Assembly: GCF_025370775.1 (NCBI RefSeq)
Contig: NZ_JAMXEX010000016.1
Span: 56,205-120,204, forward strand
Length of the DNA: 64,000 nt
Source: Ancylothrix sp. D3o
GTDB taxonomy: Bacteria; Cyanobacteriota; Cyanobacteriia; Cyanobacteriales; Oscillatoriaceae
Reading direction: 5' to 3'
The notes beneath the pieces are model-generated. The model did no database searches, was not told the DNA's origin, and was given only the letters and a program-made list of their open reading frames with translations. Shown piece by piece: positions 62,348 through 64,000 of the stretch. The first letter of the stretch is position 1; each line of letters begins with the position of its first letter. The translations under genes and the position numbers were made by a program.

Positions 62348-62378
62348 AAGCCGGTTTGTTTAAGAAACCGGCTTTTAT
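62348..62378 (+). terminator. Terminator of the ABC importer operon
   Basis: AAGCCGGTTT (62348-62357) and AAACCGGCTT (62365-62374) are perfect 10-base arms around GTTTAAG, followed by TTATAA. It lies 13 bases past the ATPase stop. Confidence 0.88.
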
Positions 62379-62479
62379 AACCTCGAAAATATTAAATTTT
62401 ATGTCAACATCCGGCCCCATAAAATAGATTTGTTATAGTGAACAGGTTTTTAGCTTAAACGAACGGAAACAGTTTTACT

Positions 62480-63895
62480 ATGTTGGATGCCGCAACACTT
62501 TTTGACGAAAGTTTTTATCTTGACAATAACCCGGATGTTGCTCTTGCTGTCAAAGAGGGAGTTTTTAGTAGTGGGTTTGATCATTTTATGGAGTTTGGCC
62601 GGTTTGAAGCCCGCGATCCAAGTGAGTTTTTTAACACCAATTTTTATCTAGGAAAATATAGCGATGTTCTAGCGGCTGTGCAGCAAGGAAGAGTTACAGC
62701 CTTTGACCATTTTATCGCCAACGGACAATTAGAAAAACGCGATCCTGTTTCTTGGTTTAACACAAGTCTTTATTTACAGAACAACCGCGATGTTGATGCG
62801 GCTGTCAAAAAAGATCCAATCACCGGCATCCAACATTTTATCGATTATGGAATCAAAGAAAACCGATCACCTGCCAAAGTTTTCCCAATTTTAGATAGGA
62901 TTCTGGTAGGCAATAGCCGAGGCGATAATGTTGTTGCTTATAACTCAAAAAGCGGCGAATTTTTAGGAACACCTATTCCTAAAAATAGTGGGGGTTTAGT
63001 TGCACCAGATACTCTGCTTTATGGCCCCGATGGTAATGGTGATGGTGTCTCAGACCTTTATATTAGTAGTGGCGATAAACCGGCCAATTCTAATCAGCTT
63101 GGGGCTTCGGCTATTTTGCGTTATGACGGGGTGACAGGGCAATTTATTGATGTTTTTGTTGGCGATAATCCTAACACAGCCGTTGATGAAACAGGCGGTT
63201 TATATCGTCCTTATGGGGTAGATTTCGGCCCGGATGGTAATCTTTATGTCAGCAGCTTTTTAACCGATCAAATACTGCGTTATAACGGCACAAACGGCCA
63301 GTTTATTGATGTTTTTGCCAGCGGAAATCAACAGGCCGGTGGTTTAAATGGCCCGAATGGTTTATTATTTGCTCCCGATGGCAATCTTTATGTAACAACT
63401 CAGGGAAGTGTGGCAAAAAATGGCGAAGCTGATTTTAGCGCCGGTTTGCCTTCTCAGGTTTTGAAGTATAATTTGCAAACCCGTCAATCAAGCGTATTTG
63501 CATCACCGGCAGTCTCCCCAAATGGCGCAGGATTTATTAGTCTATTGGGAATGCAAATCGGGCCTAAAGATGGCGATATTTATGTCAGTGATTTTGCCAA
63601 TGATATCCGCCGTTATGATTTAGAAACCGGCACCTTATTAAATACTGTGTCAACTAATTACACCGGCACTTCACCGAGTAATAATTTCACCGGCAATTTA
63701 GCATTTTCTCCCAATGGGAAACTTTATACCATTGGGTTTGATTACACAGAAGCCGGCAATAATATCGGTGCAATTTTGCGTTTTGATAGCATCACCGGCC
63801 AGCCTCTTCCCGCTGCGGCTAATTCAGGAGCGATTTTTGTTGCGCCGAATAACAATTTAGTTCGACCCATTGGATTAACCTTTTTTGAAGGTTAA
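62480..63895 (+). CDS. NHL/SMP-30-type beta-propeller protein with N-terminal repeats
   Basis: The 471-residue protein has three repeats of about 41 residues at the N terminus (FDESFYLDNNPDVALAVKEGVFSSGFDHFMEFGRFEARDP, then FNTNFYLGKYSDVLAAVQQG and FNTSLYLQNNRDVDAAVKKD). Each has a YL-N-DV-AV core and an HF-G--E-R-P end. This module occurs in cyanobacterial surface and calcium-related proteins, function unknown. From about residue 140 six or so blades follow, with YGPDGNGDGVSDLYIS, DFGPDGNLYVSSFLTDQILRY, FAPDGNLYVTT and FSPNGKLYTIGFDYTE patterns of NHL-type propellers. There is no signal peptide, so it may be exported by another route. The last 105 bases of the window hold no gene. Confidence 0.8.
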   Translation: MLDAATLFDESFYLDNNPDVALAVKEGVFSSGFDHFMEFGRFEARDPSEFFNTNFYLGKYSDVLAAVQQGRVTAFDHFIANGQLEKRDPVSWFNTSLYLQNNRDVDAAVKKDPITGIQHFIDYGIKENRSPAKVFPILDRILVGNSRGDNVVAYNSKSGEFLGTPIPKNSGGLVAPDTLLYGPDGNGDGVSDLYISSGDKPANSNQLGASAILRYDGVTGQFIDVFVGDNPNTAVDETGGLYRPYGVDFGPDGNLYVSSFLTDQILRYNGTNGQFIDVFASGNQQAGGLNGPNGLLFAPDGNLYVTTQGSVAKNGEADFSAGLPSQVLKYNLQTRQSSVFASPAVSPNGAGFISLLGMQIGPKDGDIYVSDFANDIRRYDLETGTLLNTVSTNYTGTSPSNNFTGNLAFSPNGKLYTIGFDYTEAGNNIGAILRFDSITGQPLPAAANSGAIFVAPNNNLVRPIGLTFFEG

Positions 63896-64000
63896 ATTTT
63901 TACTTGAAATAAGAAAGCCGGTTGGGTGCATCTCACTTTTGCGAATGTATCAAGTGGAAAGTTGACCATTGAGATAAGCACAGCGAAGAGAAAGAATAGA

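Overview
The window is cyanobacterial chromosome. It carries psbA for the photosystem II D1 protein, an F420-type divinyl reductase of chlorophyll synthesis (BciB), GUN4, COP23 and DUF3386 proteins, a fused pyrF-pyrE gene, GH57 and GH15 alpha-glucan enzymes, and several small protein families that I know mainly from cyanobacteria. GCCGGT/ACCGGC words are frequent on both strands, and I did not notice the HIP1 palindrome GCGATCGC. The genus cannot be named from sequence reading alone.

Layout. 1-7.3 kb is accessory: a GUN4 protein cut by the window edge, a split ATPase/TOPRIM-like (DUF3226) pair, a Uma2/DUF2442/DUF4160 cluster, an RTX-repeat protein, an HTH-NB-ARC STAND NTPase and a HicAB module. 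7.4-14.5 kb is mostly housekeeping: psbA, pyrFE, a RusA-type nuclease, a hydrolase and an ABC exporter. 14.1-18.3 kb is a restriction-modification insertion (endonuclease, methyltransferase, HARE-HTH protein) flanked by 471-bp near-identical direct repeats of the exporter gene's 5' end. 18.6-25.8 kb holds a GH57 amylase, an Nfu Fe-S scaffold, DUF3386, COP23 and a double-protease/TPR lipoprotein. 25.9-28.9 kb is a decay zone: a DUF6883-like remnant before DUF4926, a Ser/Thr kinase decapitated by an ISKra4-like element with 20-bp inverted ends, and its triply frameshifted transposase. 28.9-46 kb carries RNase D, a four-gene DUF4178/aminopropyltransferase-like/FemAB/DUF350 cluster, MATE and GH15 proteins, gcvT, tRNA-Ala(GGC), hisF, an ethylene-receptor-like histidine kinase with its response regulator, and bciB. 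46-48.3 kb has a broken hicB and rsmB.

48.3-62.4 kb is the most coherent system: a guanidine-nitrogen island. Two guanidine-I (ykkC) riboswitches lie in it. One precedes two DUF1989 proteins (carboxyguanidine deiminase subunits) and a 1202-residue biotin-dependent carboxylase of the urea/guanidine type. The other precedes an ABC importer. Between them are allophanate hydrolase, split into an amidase and a separate C-terminal-domain protein, and the genes that make biotin (bioA, bioB) and attach it (birA). Import, carboxylation, deimination and allophanate hydrolysis would together yield ammonium and CO2, with cofactor supply encoded in the same stretch. The window ends with an NHL-propeller protein that has an N-terminal repeat domain.
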